A DNA stretch of 64,000 nt, from positions 62,001 to 126,000 of the forward strand of contig NZ_JABBGJ010000031.1 in NCBI RefSeq assembly GCF_012927345.1, read 5' to 3'. The notes under the pieces are model-generated. The model searched no databases. It saw only the letters and a program-made list of their open reading frames with translations, and was not told the origin of the DNA. Source of the DNA: Paraburkholderia polaris. Its GTDB lineage: Bacteria > Pseudomonadota > Gammaproteobacteria > Burkholderiales > Burkholderiaceae. Each line of letters begins with the position of its first letter. Position 1 is the stretch's first letter. Below, piece by piece: positions 10,264-19,993 of the stretch. Made by a program: the position numbers and the translations under genes.

Positions 10264-11349
10264 ATGTTGAAAGGCTGTCGGATTCGGGCCGTGAAGCTGG
10301 GCGTGGCAGGTGCATGTGTTGTTGGGGCTGTCCAGTGCGCGCACGCACAGAGCAGTGTCACTTTATATGGTGTCCTTGACGCATCCATTCTTTACACGAA
10401 CAAATCGGTGAATTCGAAAACCGGTGGCAACGGGGGGAGTCTCGTCGCCCTCACCGACGCCGGCCAGCAAGCTACCCGGTTCGGCATGCGTGGTGTCGAA
10501 GATCTGGGTGGAGGCATGAAGGCGCTCTTCGTACTCGAAAGTGGGTTCAGCATTGCCAATGGATCGTTCAGCAACGGAAACCGCAATCTATTTGGGCGCC
10601 AAGCCTATGTTGGCCTCAGCAGCGACTATGGGACTTTGACAGCTGGTCTTCAGTACTCGCCCTTCAATAAAGCGAGCTACTACACCGAGCCGGCGAATAC
10701 CTCGTTCTTTGCAGCCACGCCGATCATCGGGACGGATCTAACTGGGGTTACTGGCGAGTTCAATCAGAACGCCCTCGTCTATACGAGTCCGGAGGTTTTC
10801 GGGCTGCAAGGCAGCGTGATGCTGGCAATGGGTGGTCAGGCGGGGGATTTTCAGGCGGGACGCCAATATTCCGGGAGTCTCGTTTACAACTTCAAGTCGC
10901 TGACATTAATGGCCGGATTTTACAGCGGTAACCCAGGTGGCCCGCAAGCTACAGTCTTGCCGAGCACAGTGTCGTTCGTTGGACGTGAATTGGGCGCCAG
11001 TTACAAATTCGGCAGCTTGACTGTCAGAGCCAATTTCAGCACTTACAACGTCCAGAACTCCTACAACGCGTATGTCTATTCTGCCGGACTGATGTATTCG
11101 ATTACGCCAGCAGTGATTCTCGATGGTGCCGTGTACGAAATTCGGGATGAGAACAATCCTAATAATCATGCGCTGCTGCTTTCATCGAGTGTTCAATATC
11201 TGCTCTCCAAGGCAACGAGTGTGTATGGGCAAATTGGCAGTGTGACCAATCACGGCACCATGAGATTTGGGATCTCGGTAAACAACGGCTTGACTGAACC
11301 TCTTGGCACGACGCTAGGGGTCGGCATCGGAATCCGGCATACGTTTTGA
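10264..11349 (+). CDS. Gram-negative porin (general trimeric outer-membrane porin)
   Basis: A 361-residue porin of the type abundant in Burkholderiales. It has a signal peptide (GVAGACVVGAVQCAHAQ, cleavage before SSVTLYG), the conserved N-terminal strand SSVTLYGVLDASI, the LFVLESGF-type second strand, many alternating aromatic strands, and a C-terminal phenylalanine (GIGIRHTF) needed for outer-membrane insertion. The start at 10264 is chosen because AAAGGAATGGAGACAG precedes it. It likely lets small aromatic substrates or hydrophilic solutes across the outer membrane. It stands just ahead of an exported DUF4148 gene on the same strand. Confidence 0.93.
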   Translation: MLKGCRIRAVKLGVAGACVVGAVQCAHAQSSVTLYGVLDASILYTNKSVNSKTGGNGGSLVALTDAGQQATRFGMRGVEDLGGGMKALFVLESGFSIANGSFSNGNRNLFGRQAYVGLSSDYGTLTAGLQYSPFNKASYYTEPANTSFFAATPIIGTDLTGVTGEFNQNALVYTSPEVFGLQGSVMLAMGGQAGDFQAGRQYSGSLVYNFKSLTLMAGFYSGNPGGPQATVLPSTVSFVGRELGASYKFGSLTVRANFSTYNVQNSYNAYVYSAGLMYSITPAVILDGAVYEIRDENNPNNHALLLSSSVQYLLSKATSVYGQIGSVTNHGTMRFGISVNNGLTEPLGTTLGVGIGIRHTF

Positions 11350-11498
11350 CCACACGAAGCACATTGGCTGCACCCCGACGGAGCTCGAGGTTGGCACGGC
11401 GCAGGAAGTTTGCGCCGTGACTCGGGGCACCTCGCACGGTGTGCAGTGTCAACTGCAACGCAGCGCTATCTGTTAAAGAACTTAAGTAAGGAAGGACC

Positions 11499-11834
11499 AT
11501 GACCAAAATGCAGACTGTTACGCACCATGCCGCCATGTTCGCACTGGCCGCTCTTGTTTGCTTCAGTAGACCGGCGCTCGCCCAATCTGGCGGGACGAGC
11601 AACCTTCGAGCCACCAATACAGATCAAGCGCAGGCTGCAAACCCGCCGGTGCCGGCCAGTAGTCCCACGAAAGCAGAGCTCAGAGCGAAACGCAAAACGG
11701 AACGTCACCAGACACGGGTCGCCAAAAACGCCGAATTGAAGCGGCTCGAGGATGCCGGATACCAACCGGGGCAATACGACCCTAACTACCCTGCGAACCT
11801 TCAGAATGCCGAGAAACCTGCAGTTGGAAAGTAG
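11499..11834 (+). CDS. Small exported DUF4148-type protein
   Basis: A 111-residue protein with a signal peptide (MFALAALVCFSRPALAQ) and a mature part rich in Lys, Arg and Ala. It contains the typical DUF4148 line LKRLEDAGYQPGQ followed by YPANLQNAEKP. The family is common in Burkholderia, periplasmic, and without a proven role. The start follows AAGGAAGGACC. The gap of 149 bases after the porin makes co-transcription possible. Confidence 0.75.
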   Translation: MTKMQTVTHHAAMFALAALVCFSRPALAQSGGTSNLRATNTDQAQAANPPVPASSPTKAELRAKRKTERHQTRVAKNAELKRLEDAGYQPGQYDPNYPANLQNAEKPAVGK

Positions 11835-11879
11835 TGAACTAAATGAAGCGAGCAGCAACTGCGCACGTGCAGCGACGGC

Positions 11880-12150
11880 AGAGGAGCAGCCCGCTGCGCA
11901 GCGCGACCGACTCGATGCCCCGAGGTATTGTCACGTTGTTGGCGATGGCCAGATCAACGAAAAGAACAACGGGTTGTGGCGAACGCTGGATCAGCAGGGC
12001 CCGGACTTCATGCGCCGGCGCAAAGTCGGCACAACAGGCACGCAGCCAAGCGGCTCACCCGCAAGCTGCTCGGGAACCTCAGCTGGGCTCCTGCACTCAT
12101 CACCGACAAACTCACAAGCTACGGCGCGAGCTTGGTGACATCGAAATGCT
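11880..12150 (+). pseudogene. IS6-family transposase fragment, frameshifted
   Basis: Two reading frames together recall the catalytic core of IS6/IS26-type transposases: NEKNNGLWRTLDQQG in one frame, then RHNRHAAKRLTRKLLGNL and ITDKLTSYGA in another. The DDE domain is incomplete and the ends are not recognisable. This is a relic, not an active element. About 510 bases then follow without a gene up to 12666, probably holding the promoter of the SnoaL-like gene. Confidence 0.65.
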
Positions 12151-12666
12151 GAGGTAATTCATCGTGGCCGGTTGCTCCACGCCGTCGATCGTCCGTAAGG
12201 CCTGAATTCATACCGATCCGGATCGTCCAGATGCGGGATGCAGTTGAACGACACCGGATCGAATGCGTTAACGTTAAAGAAATATCGCGAGATGCTGCTG
12301 TTGATGATCTGAAATATGTCCAGAGCCACAATCTCTCCTGTTTCACGAGCGGATCGTAGCTTCACTCGATGAGCAGCGCCGAGCATAGCTGCCGCACCTT
12401 CATTTCGAAAATTTATTCGGCGAATCGAATTGCATTCATCGCGTGAATATAAAGATGTTCCGACCGACGGTCAGGTAGCCGCGTCGGCACGTTCAGACCG
12501 GCTAAGCAGGGAAGTTCCCTCGACAGGACTGGCGTCGCTTTATGCTCAGGCTTATTTATAATTGCAACCTATCAAGGATTCCTATATAAACATATTTCTT
12601 TGTTGACACGATTGATTTGCTTCGAAAAATCCGATAACGTCCCCCTGTACCTAAGGAGGTAGCATC

Positions 12667-13107
12667 ATGATCGATCCCATTAAAAGTTTCTCCGATATGC
12701 TTCGCAAGACCTTGGGCGAGCATCTGAACCCCGACGCCGAAACATTCATTCAGATGTTTGCCGAGAATGGCGTGATGGAGTTTCCCTTCGCTTTGCCCAA
12801 TGTTGTTCAACGCGTCGAAGGCCGCGAAGCCCTTTCAGCTCGCATCAGTTTTCTTTCCGGCCTGATCGAGTTCAACAGTGTGTCCGAGGTGGTCAAACAT
12901 GAAACAAGCAACCCTGAGGTTTTTATCGTCGAATTCTCGGGCTCCGGGAAGGGCCTGGCAACGGGCGAACCCTTTGAGCAGCGCTATATCTCGGTGATCC
13001 GAGTACGCAACGGCCAGATCGTTCATTATAAGGATTACTGGAACCCGGTTGCATTTCTCCGAGCAATGAGAGGCAGCAAGTTCGTGGAATCGCTTGCGCC
13101 ACAATGA
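12667..13107 (+). CDS. SnoaL-like / NTF2-fold protein
   Basis: A 146-residue protein with the cone-shaped NTF2 fold pattern: an N-terminal helix pair, YF-rich strands and the closing strands QRYISVIRVRNGQIVHYKDY. Family members include polyketide cyclases, ketosteroid isomerases and dehydratases. The start has a strong AAGGAGGTAGC site. It stands alone on the plus strand beside the hydroxyquinol cluster. A role in processing an aromatic or steroid-like intermediate is possible but unproven. Confidence 0.8.
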   Translation: MIDPIKSFSDMLRKTLGEHLNPDAETFIQMFAENGVMEFPFALPNVVQRVEGREALSARISFLSGLIEFNSVSEVVKHETSNPEVFIVEFSGSGKGLATGEPFEQRYISVIRVRNGQIVHYKDYWNPVAFLRAMRGSKFVESLAPQ

Positions 13108-13373
13108 AGGCAACCTACCGAAAGACTTGAAGCAAAAAGATGCCGGGTGCGCCCAATCAACTGGAGCGTATTTCCGGCGCGTGCAACGGCGCGCAGGCAT
13201 ACTCGAAGACCGGGACAACCAGGTTTGGCGTGCGGAGTTCGAGGGCGCGTCGAAAACCCATCGCAAGCGTTCACCAATGGGACCACGCGGCGATACTTAA
13301 TGCGCCACCCGAGAATCTGTTGCATTCAATTTCATCGAAAGGCAATGTGTTGCGAGTCGCGTGACAAACAGGA

Positions 13374-13724
13374 TCAGGCTTTCCCACAGGCCGCCTCTCC
13401 TACCTTCGTCGATGAGATCACTTGCCCGACCCGATAGTCGACCTGGTAACGAGCCGTCCTTATGTTTCCCAATTCATGGCGCACGCGTATGTGCTCCGGG
13501 TGGGTGGCATACGCGGCCAATGCATCTTGCGATTCAAACTCCGTCACCAACACCACATCGCATGCGTAGTCAACGCCACTGGTATCAAGGCCGACCTCGA
13601 GAAAGACCATTCCGGGAATGTTTCCACGAAGTTCCTCGAAGCTCTTCTTCACAATTTGCGCTGCCGCCAGACGCTCAGCCCGGGAGTAGCCCGTGACACG
13701 CCACATCACAATATGTCTAATCAT
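13374..13724 (-). CDS. Dabb (stress-responsive A/B barrel) domain protein
   Basis: A 116-residue protein beginning MIRHIVMWRV, the hallmark first strand of the dimeric alpha/beta barrel Dabb family, followed by the FEELRGNIPGM helix and ending with the VDYRVGQ strand. Relatives occur in aromatic degradation and in polyketide cyclisation. The start at 13724 is chosen because it gives the family's N-terminus; the upstream extension to 13802 is not family-like. It lies downstream of the maleylacetate reductase gene, with a gap of 98 bases, and may be the last gene of that operon. Confidence 0.82.
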   Translation of the reverse strand: MIRHIVMWRVTGYSRAERLAAAQIVKKSFEELRGNIPGMVFLEVGLDTSGVDYACDVVLVTEFESQDALAAYATHPEHIRVRHELGNIRTARYQVDYRVGQVISSTKVGEAACGKA

Positions 13725-13822
13725 CGTGCTCTCACCAGTTGAATTTATGGGAAGTCGAAATCGACAATACGGAGCCGCCAAAACGACCGGGACCTGATCC
13801 AAAGGTTTGTCGATGATGGACG

Positions 13823-14893
13823 TTAGTATCGATGTGGTAGCGCGCCCTCGAATGCGGCCTGCAGCAACGCGCGGATTCCCGCGTAGTCGATCTCACGAGG
13901 ATTCCAGTATGGACTAGCGCAAGCGATTCGGGCTGCGCGATCCAGATCCCCGCCTTTCATGCCGATCTTCTTTAGCGCGACCGGTGCCCCGTTCGCGCGT
14001 GCCAGTTCGTATAGACCGATCGCCGCGTTGTCGCACCCAATTGCTCGCGCGATCCGCTTCATTGCTTCCGGCGCGGCATCCGCGTTATAGGCAAGCACAT
14101 GGGGCAACACGATAGTATGAGTAGCAGCATGAGGTAGTTCGAAGCTTCCCCCTAGCGTATGGCATAGCTTGTGATGCAGCGCCATTCCGACGCTGCCGAG
14201 TGCGATGCCACACAGCCACGCACCGTACTGTGCGTCGGATCTTGCCGCGACGTTGTCCGGTTGCAGGGTGACTTTCGGCAGTGCGCGCGCCAGCGCTGCG
14301 ATACCCTCCTCGGCCAGCAGACTGATGACCGGGCTTGCCTCACGCGCATACAGTGCCTCAGCAGCGTGCGCGATCGCGTTGATGCCACTCGACAATGATA
14401 GCTGCGCCGGCAATGTCAGCGTCAGTTCGGAGTCGTAGATGACCGTCCTCGGCAGCACTCGCGAATCGGTTCCCGTTCGCTTCACGCCGCCTTCGGTAAT
14501 GCCGTAAATCGGTGTCATTTCGCTACCGGCGTAGGTTGTAGGGATGGCGAGAATCGGCAGGTCCGACTTGAGTGCTATGGCCTTGCCGAGCCCAATCGCA
14601 GAGCCCCCGCCAATCGCGATCGCGCAATCTGCCCGCTGGTCATGTGCAAGCTCGCGCGCCTCGCGTACCAGTTCAACCGGCACGTGCATCACCGCACGCG
14701 CGAAAACCGCAACGGCCCGTGACCCGAGGCGGTCCGCGAGTGCGTCGCCAACCGCTCGCTGTTCCGGGCTGCACAGGACCAAGGCTCGCTCTGCGTTCAT
14801 GTTTAGCACTTCGCGTTCGAGATGTTGCAGACTTCCTGCACCGAACACGACACGCGCAGCGTGAGCCGAGTACACAAAATCGGTAATGGACAT
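13823..14893 (-). CDS. Maleylacetate reductase
   Basis: A 356-residue member of the iron-containing alcohol dehydrogenase-like family, of the length typical of maleylacetate reductases. These reduce maleylacetate to 3-oxoadipate with NAD(P)H. Visible are the glycine-rich nucleotide segment IAIGGGSAIGLGKAIAL, the TTYAGSEMTPIYGIT segment conserved in this subfamily, and the C-terminal HHKLCHTLGG region. The start has GGAAGG seven bases before it. The upstream neighbour encodes hydroxyquinol 1,2-dioxygenase, whose product is maleylacetate; this fixes the assignment well. Confidence 0.9.
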   Translation of the reverse strand: MSITDFVYSAHAARVVFGAGSLQHLEREVLNMNAERALVLCSPEQRAVGDALADRLGSRAVAVFARAVMHVPVELVREARELAHDQRADCAIAIGGGSAIGLGKAIALKSDLPILAIPTTYAGSEMTPIYGITEGGVKRTGTDSRVLPRTVIYDSELTLTLPAQLSLSSGINAIAHAAEALYAREASPVISLLAEEGIAALARALPKVTLQPDNVAARSDAQYGAWLCGIALGSVGMALHHKLCHTLGGSFELPHAATHTIVLPHVLAYNADAAPEAMKRIARAIGCDNAAIGLYELARANGAPVALKKIGMKGGDLDRAARIACASPYWNPREIDYAGIRALLQAAFEGALPHRY

Positions 14894-15052
14894 GTCAAGC
14901 CTTCCGTCTTGATGACGTTGCCAGTACAACGGGATGGTCTGGTTGGGGCAACCCGACGCAGATATCGCCGGATGCAGGTGTCACAGGCAGCCACAGTGAG
15001 CGGGATTTGTTGAAAGTTTCTCCTCCTGCGAGCCGCCTTGCGAAACGCGAGT

Positions 15053-15937
15053 TCATGCCATGTTGCCCAAGGGATTAAGAACGAAGTCGTAATCGAGCGT
15101 GTAGAACTCAGTGGTCGACACCGAACCGTCCGGCATGACACCTGCCCCATGTTTGATCCAATCGGTAATCAGGGTCGAGCGCACACCGAATACTGGGTCG
15201 GAGTCCAGATATGGGTCATCGTTGCGGAACACGTGCGTAATCAATGGCTCATAACCCTGCGCCCTGATCCAGAAATGTAGATGTGCAGGTCGCCATGGAG
15301 GACGGCCGAGCGTAGCGAGCATACGACCCACAGGCCCGTCATGCGGAACGGAATAAGGCTCGGCAAGAATCGAACGGAAATTAAAACTGCCATCGGCCCG
15401 AGTGTGTAGTCGACCGCGCGCGCGGTGAGTCACGTCGCCCAAGGCATCGGGCACCTTTTGCACATCATAGAAGCCGTCTTCGTCCGACTGCCATATGTCG
15501 AGCGATGCGCCTGCAACCGGCCCACCGCTCAGGCCACGCACGGTTCCGCTCACGAAGCACGGCACCCCAGGCGCACCGTTCGATATGTCATCCCCATTGT
15601 CGAATTCAGGTGCACCTGCGACGTAGAATGGTCCAAGTACGGTCGCCTCTGTGCAGGCTGCAGGCTTACGATTGTTTTGAGCCGTCACTAGCATCGACAA
15701 CCCGAGCGTGTCGGACAGCAGCACGAACTCCTGGCGATTGTCGTTCGTCATGGCTCCGACCTCGGTGAGAAACTGAATCGCATTGAACCACTCGTCCTCG
15801 GTCAGCTTCACTTCGCTGGCAAACGCATGCAGATGTTGAACGAGGCCCTTCATCACAGAAAGAAGGCGCTCACTGGCACAGTTGCTCATCGAAGCCAAGA
15901 CAGCCTGTGTAACGGTTTCATGATTTATATTTCGCAT
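15053..15937 (-). CDS. Hydroxyquinol 1,2-dioxygenase (intradiol)
   Basis: A 294-residue intradiol ring-cleavage dioxygenase. The non-haem Fe(III) ligands are visible: Tyr157 (GFYDVQ), Tyr195 (AEPYSVP), His219 and His221 (RPAHLHFWI). The N-terminal helical domain has the catechol-dioxygenase dimerisation pattern. The hydroxyquinol rather than catechol specificity is inferred from the adjacent maleylacetate reductase and gamma-resorcylate decarboxylase genes. The start at 15937 has a GAAGGAGTAGGA site; the upstream in-frame ATG lacks one. Confidence 0.9.
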   Translation of the reverse strand: MRNINHETVTQAVLASMSNCASERLLSVMKGLVQHLHAFASEVKLTEDEWFNAIQFLTEVGAMTNDNRQEFVLLSDTLGLSMLVTAQNNRKPAACTEATVLGPFYVAGAPEFDNGDDISNGAPGVPCFVSGTVRGLSGGPVAGASLDIWQSDEDGFYDVQKVPDALGDVTHRARGRLHTRADGSFNFRSILAEPYSVPHDGPVGRMLATLGRPPWRPAHLHFWIRAQGYEPLITHVFRNDDPYLDSDPVFGVRSTLITDWIKHGAGVMPDGSVSTTEFYTLDYDFVLNPLGNMA

Positions 15938-16227
15938 TCCTACTCCTTCGTCTATCGCCATTCGGCTAGGCAGATTGCGGCGTGTTCGCGTAGCGACCAG
16001 CCAAGCCCACCTCTATCTACCTAAGCCCACGCCGATTCACTCAACTGAACCGGCCACAAAGCGCAGACCTATTTGCTCGTCCGCCCGATCCCACGCTTCG
16101 GTCATAGCCGCACCGTTGACATTAGCGTTTCAACGCACGAGCTGACGGCCTCAGTCGCGACTGCCCCCTCTGCAAGCAAAGGTTTTTTTGCACTTCGCAC
16201 CGTGGTTTCTCCCGGTAGCGCCAAGTC

Positions 16228-17211
16228 CTACCGTCGATCCAGCTTGAACAACTTGGCGGCATTCGTCCGCCCGATCTTCAAACGGTCTGCTTCGCTTATG
16301 CTGGTGGCATCGAACCAGTTCGCTGCATGGTCAACGTTCTCGAACGGCCAATCAGTAGAGAACAGAATACGGTCCGAACCAATTTCAAGGATGGCATCAA
16401 TAAGCGACTGAGTTCGGAAATTTCCCGATGTTGTGAGATAGAAGTTATTTTGAAAATATTCGCAAAACTTCCTTTTAGCCGGATAGTTTTTCGGCGCGTC
16501 CACCCACGCATTGCGATTGTCGATCCGCCACATGCTATAAGGCAGGCCCTCCCCCATATGGCCCAATATGATCTTCAAGCCGGGGTAGCGATCAAACACT
16601 CCGCTGGCCATTAGCCGCAAGGCGTGGACAGCGGTTTCCTGACCGAACGCCCAGGTCGGACCCAAAAGCCACGGATGTCCATCGTAAATCTGTGCCCAGC
16701 TCGAAATGGGGTTCCGGGGATGCAGGTAGAAAGGTGCATCCAGTCGTTCCGCCGCCGCCCAGAACGGATCGTACTGCGGTGCATCGTAGTAGACCACGTT
16801 CTCCGGCGTGCCAACCTGGGAAAAACCATTGACCAGAGCCCCTTTAAACTCCAGTCGAGTCATGCAGCGCTCCAGTTCCTCGATGGCCATCTCCGGATCC
16901 TGCATCGGCAGCGCCGCAAAAGCCTGGAAGCGGTCGGGGCGTTTTGCCACCTGCTCCGCCAGTTCGTCATTGGCACGAATCGCAAGCTCACGCGCCTTGC
17001 GCGGATCGGGAATCGCCTGCACAGCGGGTGCGTTCAGCGACAGGATCATCATCTCCATACCGTTCTTGTCCATCTGTCTCAGGCGGTCATCCTGTATGTC
17101 GAGCAAACGGTTGCTGAGTTCGCTCCAACAGTCGTTCGGCAAGTATCCAGCCGAGTCCTGCAACGTCTCGCGAATTGCGAAGTGTTCTTCGAGACCGATT
17201 TTCCCATTCAT
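16228..17211 (-). CDS. graF: Gamma-resorcylate (2,6-dihydroxybenzoate) decarboxylase
   Basis: A 327-residue amidohydrolase-family decarboxylase whose sequence follows closely, from memory, the gamma-resorcylate decarboxylases of rhizobia. All expected metal ligands are at the family positions: Glu8 and His10 (LEEH), His164 (YLHPRNP) and Asp287 (STDWPFE), with His218 in GHMGEGLP. The enzyme removes CO2 from gamma-resorcylate to give resorcinol. It is the same length as its relatives. The gene lies upstream of the hydroxyquinol dioxygenase gene, with a gap of 290 bases. The symbol is by homology only. Confidence 0.9.
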   Translation of the reverse strand: MNGKIGLEEHFAIRETLQDSAGYLPNDCWSELSNRLLDIQDDRLRQMDKNGMEMMILSLNAPAVQAIPDPRKARELAIRANDELAEQVAKRPDRFQAFAALPMQDPEMAIEELERCMTRLEFKGALVNGFSQVGTPENVVYYDAPQYDPFWAAAERLDAPFYLHPRNPISSWAQIYDGHPWLLGPTWAFGQETAVHALRLMASGVFDRYPGLKIILGHMGEGLPYSMWRIDNRNAWVDAPKNYPAKRKFCEYFQNNFYLTTSGNFRTQSLIDAILEIGSDRILFSTDWPFENVDHAANWFDATSISEADRLKIGRTNAAKLFKLDRR

Positions 17212-17377
17212 AATGAAGTTCCTCTGCGGAAAAATTCCCTATTTCAATCCAGGCTGACACGGCGCGAGCTTTCGCGTGCCCATAAAAGATGCCACGCGAT
17301 AGATGCTGGCACCAGTGCGGCGAACTCTTTGCCGAACTGAGGCGATAGCGTTGTAGGTACAGTTCGGCAAAGCCCTA

Positions 17378-18292
17378 TCAGATCTGATGCGTGAATTCCC
17401 CGATTCCTTCTATCCAGAGCCGCACACTTTCACCTGACTGGAGAAAGCGTCTGCGCCCCATCCCGACACCCGCGGGTGTGCCGGTCAGAATCAAATCCCC
17501 CGGATACAACGTTCGATGTGCGGACAAAGTCTCAATCTGCTCGGCGACGCTGAAGATAAGCTGACTCGAATTCGAGTCCTGCATGAGTTCGTCCCCCACC
17601 CAGAGCCTCATGGACAAGTTGTGCGCGTTCGGCAGAAACCTGGTGGGCACGATCCACGGTCCAATGGGACATGCGCCATCGAAACACTTTTGACCGATCC
17701 AGTCGAAAAAGAACGGAGAGCTCGGATCCTGCTTGTCTCGCTTCATATAATCTCTGGCGGAGAGATCATTAGCGATCGTGTAGCCAGCAACATATTCAAG
17801 TGCCTCAGCTGCAGACACGTTACGAGCGATTTTTCCAATAACGGCTGCAAGTTCGATTTCCCAGTCCAGCCACTGAATGTCAACTGGCACGGCAACCACC
17901 GTATTGGGGCCAACGATGGAACCACGAGAAGTCTTCAGGAAATGCCAGGGTGTGTCTCCGCGTTCCTTCGCTGTTGGTCCGACCGGGAGCCCCTGTGCCT
18001 TTTGCATCTCTGCAACGTGGTCGATGTAGTTGGCACCTGCACAATAAATAGCACCGGGATATAGAATGGGCGCGAGCAACTTGACGTCGTCAAGTGGGAT
18101 GCCTTGGCCGGGCAACGTGTCGACAAGCCCAGCAATGACAGCTTGAGCTTCTGCCCAGTCATTGAGCATGTCGATTATGGAGTGCCATTCGCGTCGCCCA
18201 GTCACGTCAACCAGATCATAGACAAATTGGTTGACAAGCAGCCCCGCGCGCGGCAGTCCGCGGTGCTCGTAAGTTAGGAGATAGTAGGTCAT
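17378..18292 (-). CDS. Fumarylacetoacetate hydrolase-family protein
   Basis: A 304-residue FAH-family enzyme. The C-terminal catalytic domain has the metal site DWEIELAAVIGK and GYTIANDLSARD, and the motif LTGTPAGVGMG near the end. Members hydrolyse or decarboxylate acylpyruvates and ring-cleavage products, or act as hydratases. The preceding VOC-dioxygenase gene suggests it handles that enzyme's ring-cleavage product. Only a weak AAAG precedes the ATG; the gap to the upstream gene is 47 bases. Confidence 0.88.
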   Translation of the reverse strand: MTYYLLTYEHRGLPRAGLLVNQFVYDLVDVTGRREWHSIIDMLNDWAEAQAVIAGLVDTLPGQGIPLDDVKLLAPILYPGAIYCAGANYIDHVAEMQKAQGLPVGPTAKERGDTPWHFLKTSRGSIVGPNTVVAVPVDIQWLDWEIELAAVIGKIARNVSAAEALEYVAGYTIANDLSARDYMKRDKQDPSSPFFFDWIGQKCFDGACPIGPWIVPTRFLPNAHNLSMRLWVGDELMQDSNSSQLIFSVAEQIETLSAHRTLYPGDLILTGTPAGVGMGRRRFLQSGESVRLWIEGIGEFTHQI

Positions 18293-18339
18293 AACTTTGA
18301 CACGTTAGAGTTTTAATAAATGCTTTTTTAAAAGCAAAA

Positions 18340-18834
18340 CTAAACGTTGGATACAGCGTTACCCTCGTCGTCATATCGATCACCAAAATCGAACATGTCG
18401 TCGTGCTGAGTACCGTCGTAGTGTTGAATCTCCCACCAGTTATGGTCGAGATCCTCGAGATAGAATCCGTACGCACCGTGTTGCTTGAGCACGTCCGTTA
18501 TTTGACCAATCTGGTAGGTATCTTTTAGTTGGTGGGCAGCGTCCCAGATTCTCTTTACTTCTTCTTCACTACCGACCTCGACTCCCCAATGATTGTCCAG
18601 CTTGCCCGGTTTCAATGACGATCCTACTTCGAGGCATACGATGTGGAATTTCATACCACAGCGCACGACCATGGCCGGTTTGCCGTGTCGAACACACTGC
18701 AATCCGAGGAATTCCTCATAGAATCGGCGCGACTCCTTGAGACTACGACACTCCAAGGTACCGTGCGACATATACTCCGGCCGTACGACCGAGTTCGGAT
18801 TGCCGGGGACTGACAGAAGATTTTTGATCCTCAT
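18340..18834 (-). CDS. VOC-superfamily protein, probable type I extradiol dioxygenase
   Basis: A 164-residue protein with one vicinal-oxygen-chelate module pair. The likely Fe(II) ligands are His24 (MSHGTLEC), His82 (DNHWGVEV) and Glu135 (WWEIQHY), the 2-His-1-Glu set of extradiol dioxygenases. It is shorter than the two-domain catechol 2,3-dioxygenases, so a single-domain enzyme or a glyoxalase-like role is possible. The start follows AAGGAATCC. It begins 9 bases after the stop of the reductase gene, clearly one operon. Confidence 0.82.
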   Translation of the reverse strand: MRIKNLLSVPGNPNSVVRPEYMSHGTLECRSLKESRRFYEEFLGLQCVRHGKPAMVVRCGMKFHIVCLEVGSSLKPGKLDNHWGVEVGSEEEVKRIWDAAHQLKDTYQIGQITDVLKQHGAYGFYLEDLDHNWWEIQHYDGTQHDDMFDFGDRYDDEGNAVSNV

Positions 18835-18843
18835 TTGGATTCC

Positions 18844-19908
18844 TTAAACTGAAGAGAGAGGAAGCGTGGTGACGTCATTCACTCCGGCTAGCTCGGCTGC
18901 GGTCACAAAGGAGTCAGCGAAGAATTCCCGCTCAGGTAATCCCCCCGACTGAACGAAATCTCGCCGCGCCGCGTCAACCATCACGGGTGCCCCGCACGCG
19001 TACACCTGGAAGTTCGCCAGGTCAGGGATATCGTCCATGACGGCCTGGTGGACAAGACCGGTACGCCCTTGCCAGCGATCTTCCGGCGAGGCGTCGGACA
19101 GTACTGGCACATAGTCGAAATTTGGCAGCGCCTCCTTCCAGCCCTGCACAATCTCGTCGATATAAAGATCGCCTCGCTTTCGGCAACCCCAATACAGCTT
19201 CATCGGACGGTTCAGATTGCGCTGCTGCGCGTACTCGACGATTGCCTTGATAGGCGCGAGCCCCGTTCCACTGGCAACGAGAATAATGGGCGTGTCTGAT
19301 TCCTCACGCAGATAGAAGCTTCCCAATGGTCCGTAAAACTGCAGGATCGATCCCTCCATTGACGTGGAGAACACTCTATCCGTGAAGAGGCCACCCGGAA
19401 TATGCCTGATGTGCAACTCCAGATCGATGACGCCTTCCGCACGTGGCGCATTCGCGATGGAATAGCTACGCGTCTTCCCATCAGGCAACAGGACGTCGAT
19501 AAACTGCCCAGGGGCGAAGCGCAAATGTTCGTTTAGCGGAAGGCGCAACTCAACAATCGCGATGTCGGGCGCAGCGTGAGTAATCCGCTTGACGCGGCAC
19601 GGCACGCGCCGCGGCTTGATGCGCTCCAAATCGACTTCTTCGATTTGTATGACAAGGTCGCTTAAAGGCTTTGCCTTGCAAAGCAACGCACAGCCTGCCG
19701 CCTTCTGCTCCTCGGTCAGGTAGAACGGGTGAGCGTTGCCGAAATCGACTTTACCCTCCACGACCCGCCCCATGCAGGTCCGGCACGTTCCGGCCCTACA
19801 GTTATAGGGCAATGTAATTCCAGCTTCGAGACCTGAATCGAGTAGCGTTTTCTCTTGTGCGCCCTGGTACGAACGACCGCTAGGATCGAGTGTGATTTTG
19901 AATGTCAT
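18844..19908 (-). CDS. Ferredoxin-NAD(P)H reductase of an oxygenase system
   Basis: A 354-residue electron-transfer protein. The N-terminal plant-type [2Fe-2S] ferredoxin has Cys37, Cys42, Cys45 and Cys77 (CRAGTCRTC and CALLC). An FAD domain (RSYSIANAP) and an NAD(P) domain (SGTGLAPIKA, YACGAPVMVDAARR) follow. Such reductases serve diiron or Rieske oxygenases, for example phenol hydroxylase type. No oxygenase subunit is encoded in the window, which is odd. The start at 19908 gives the family's N-terminus; an in-frame extension to 20007 is not ferredoxin-like. A 37-codon open frame with a strong start lies just upstream. Confidence 0.9.
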   Translation of the reverse strand: MTFKITLDPSGRSYQGAQEKTLLDSGLEAGITLPYNCRAGTCRTCMGRVVEGKVDFGNAHPFYLTEEQKAAGCALLCKAKPLSDLVIQIEEVDLERIKPRRVPCRVKRITHAAPDIAIVELRLPLNEHLRFAPGQFIDVLLPDGKTRSYSIANAPRAEGVIDLELHIRHIPGGLFTDRVFSTSMEGSILQFYGPLGSFYLREESDTPIILVASGTGLAPIKAIVEYAQQRNLNRPMKLYWGCRKRGDLYIDEIVQGWKEALPNFDYVPVLSDASPEDRWQGRTGLVHQAVMDDIPDLANFQVYACGAPVMVDAARRDFVQSGGLPEREFFADSFVTAAELAGVNDVTTLPLSSV

Positions 19909-19993
19909 AAGGTACGGCTCGCGTGGATAGCCAGTCGGACAGACTGCTGTTGAACTGATTGAATGGATCGGGCGATGTGGTTTGCCATCGCAA

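Noticed and set aside
12159..12386. Minus-strand frame containing FNVNAFDPVSFNCIPHLDD
   Set aside because: It looks partly protein-like but lacks a ribosome binding site and any recognised family; possibly a relic near the IS6 fragment.
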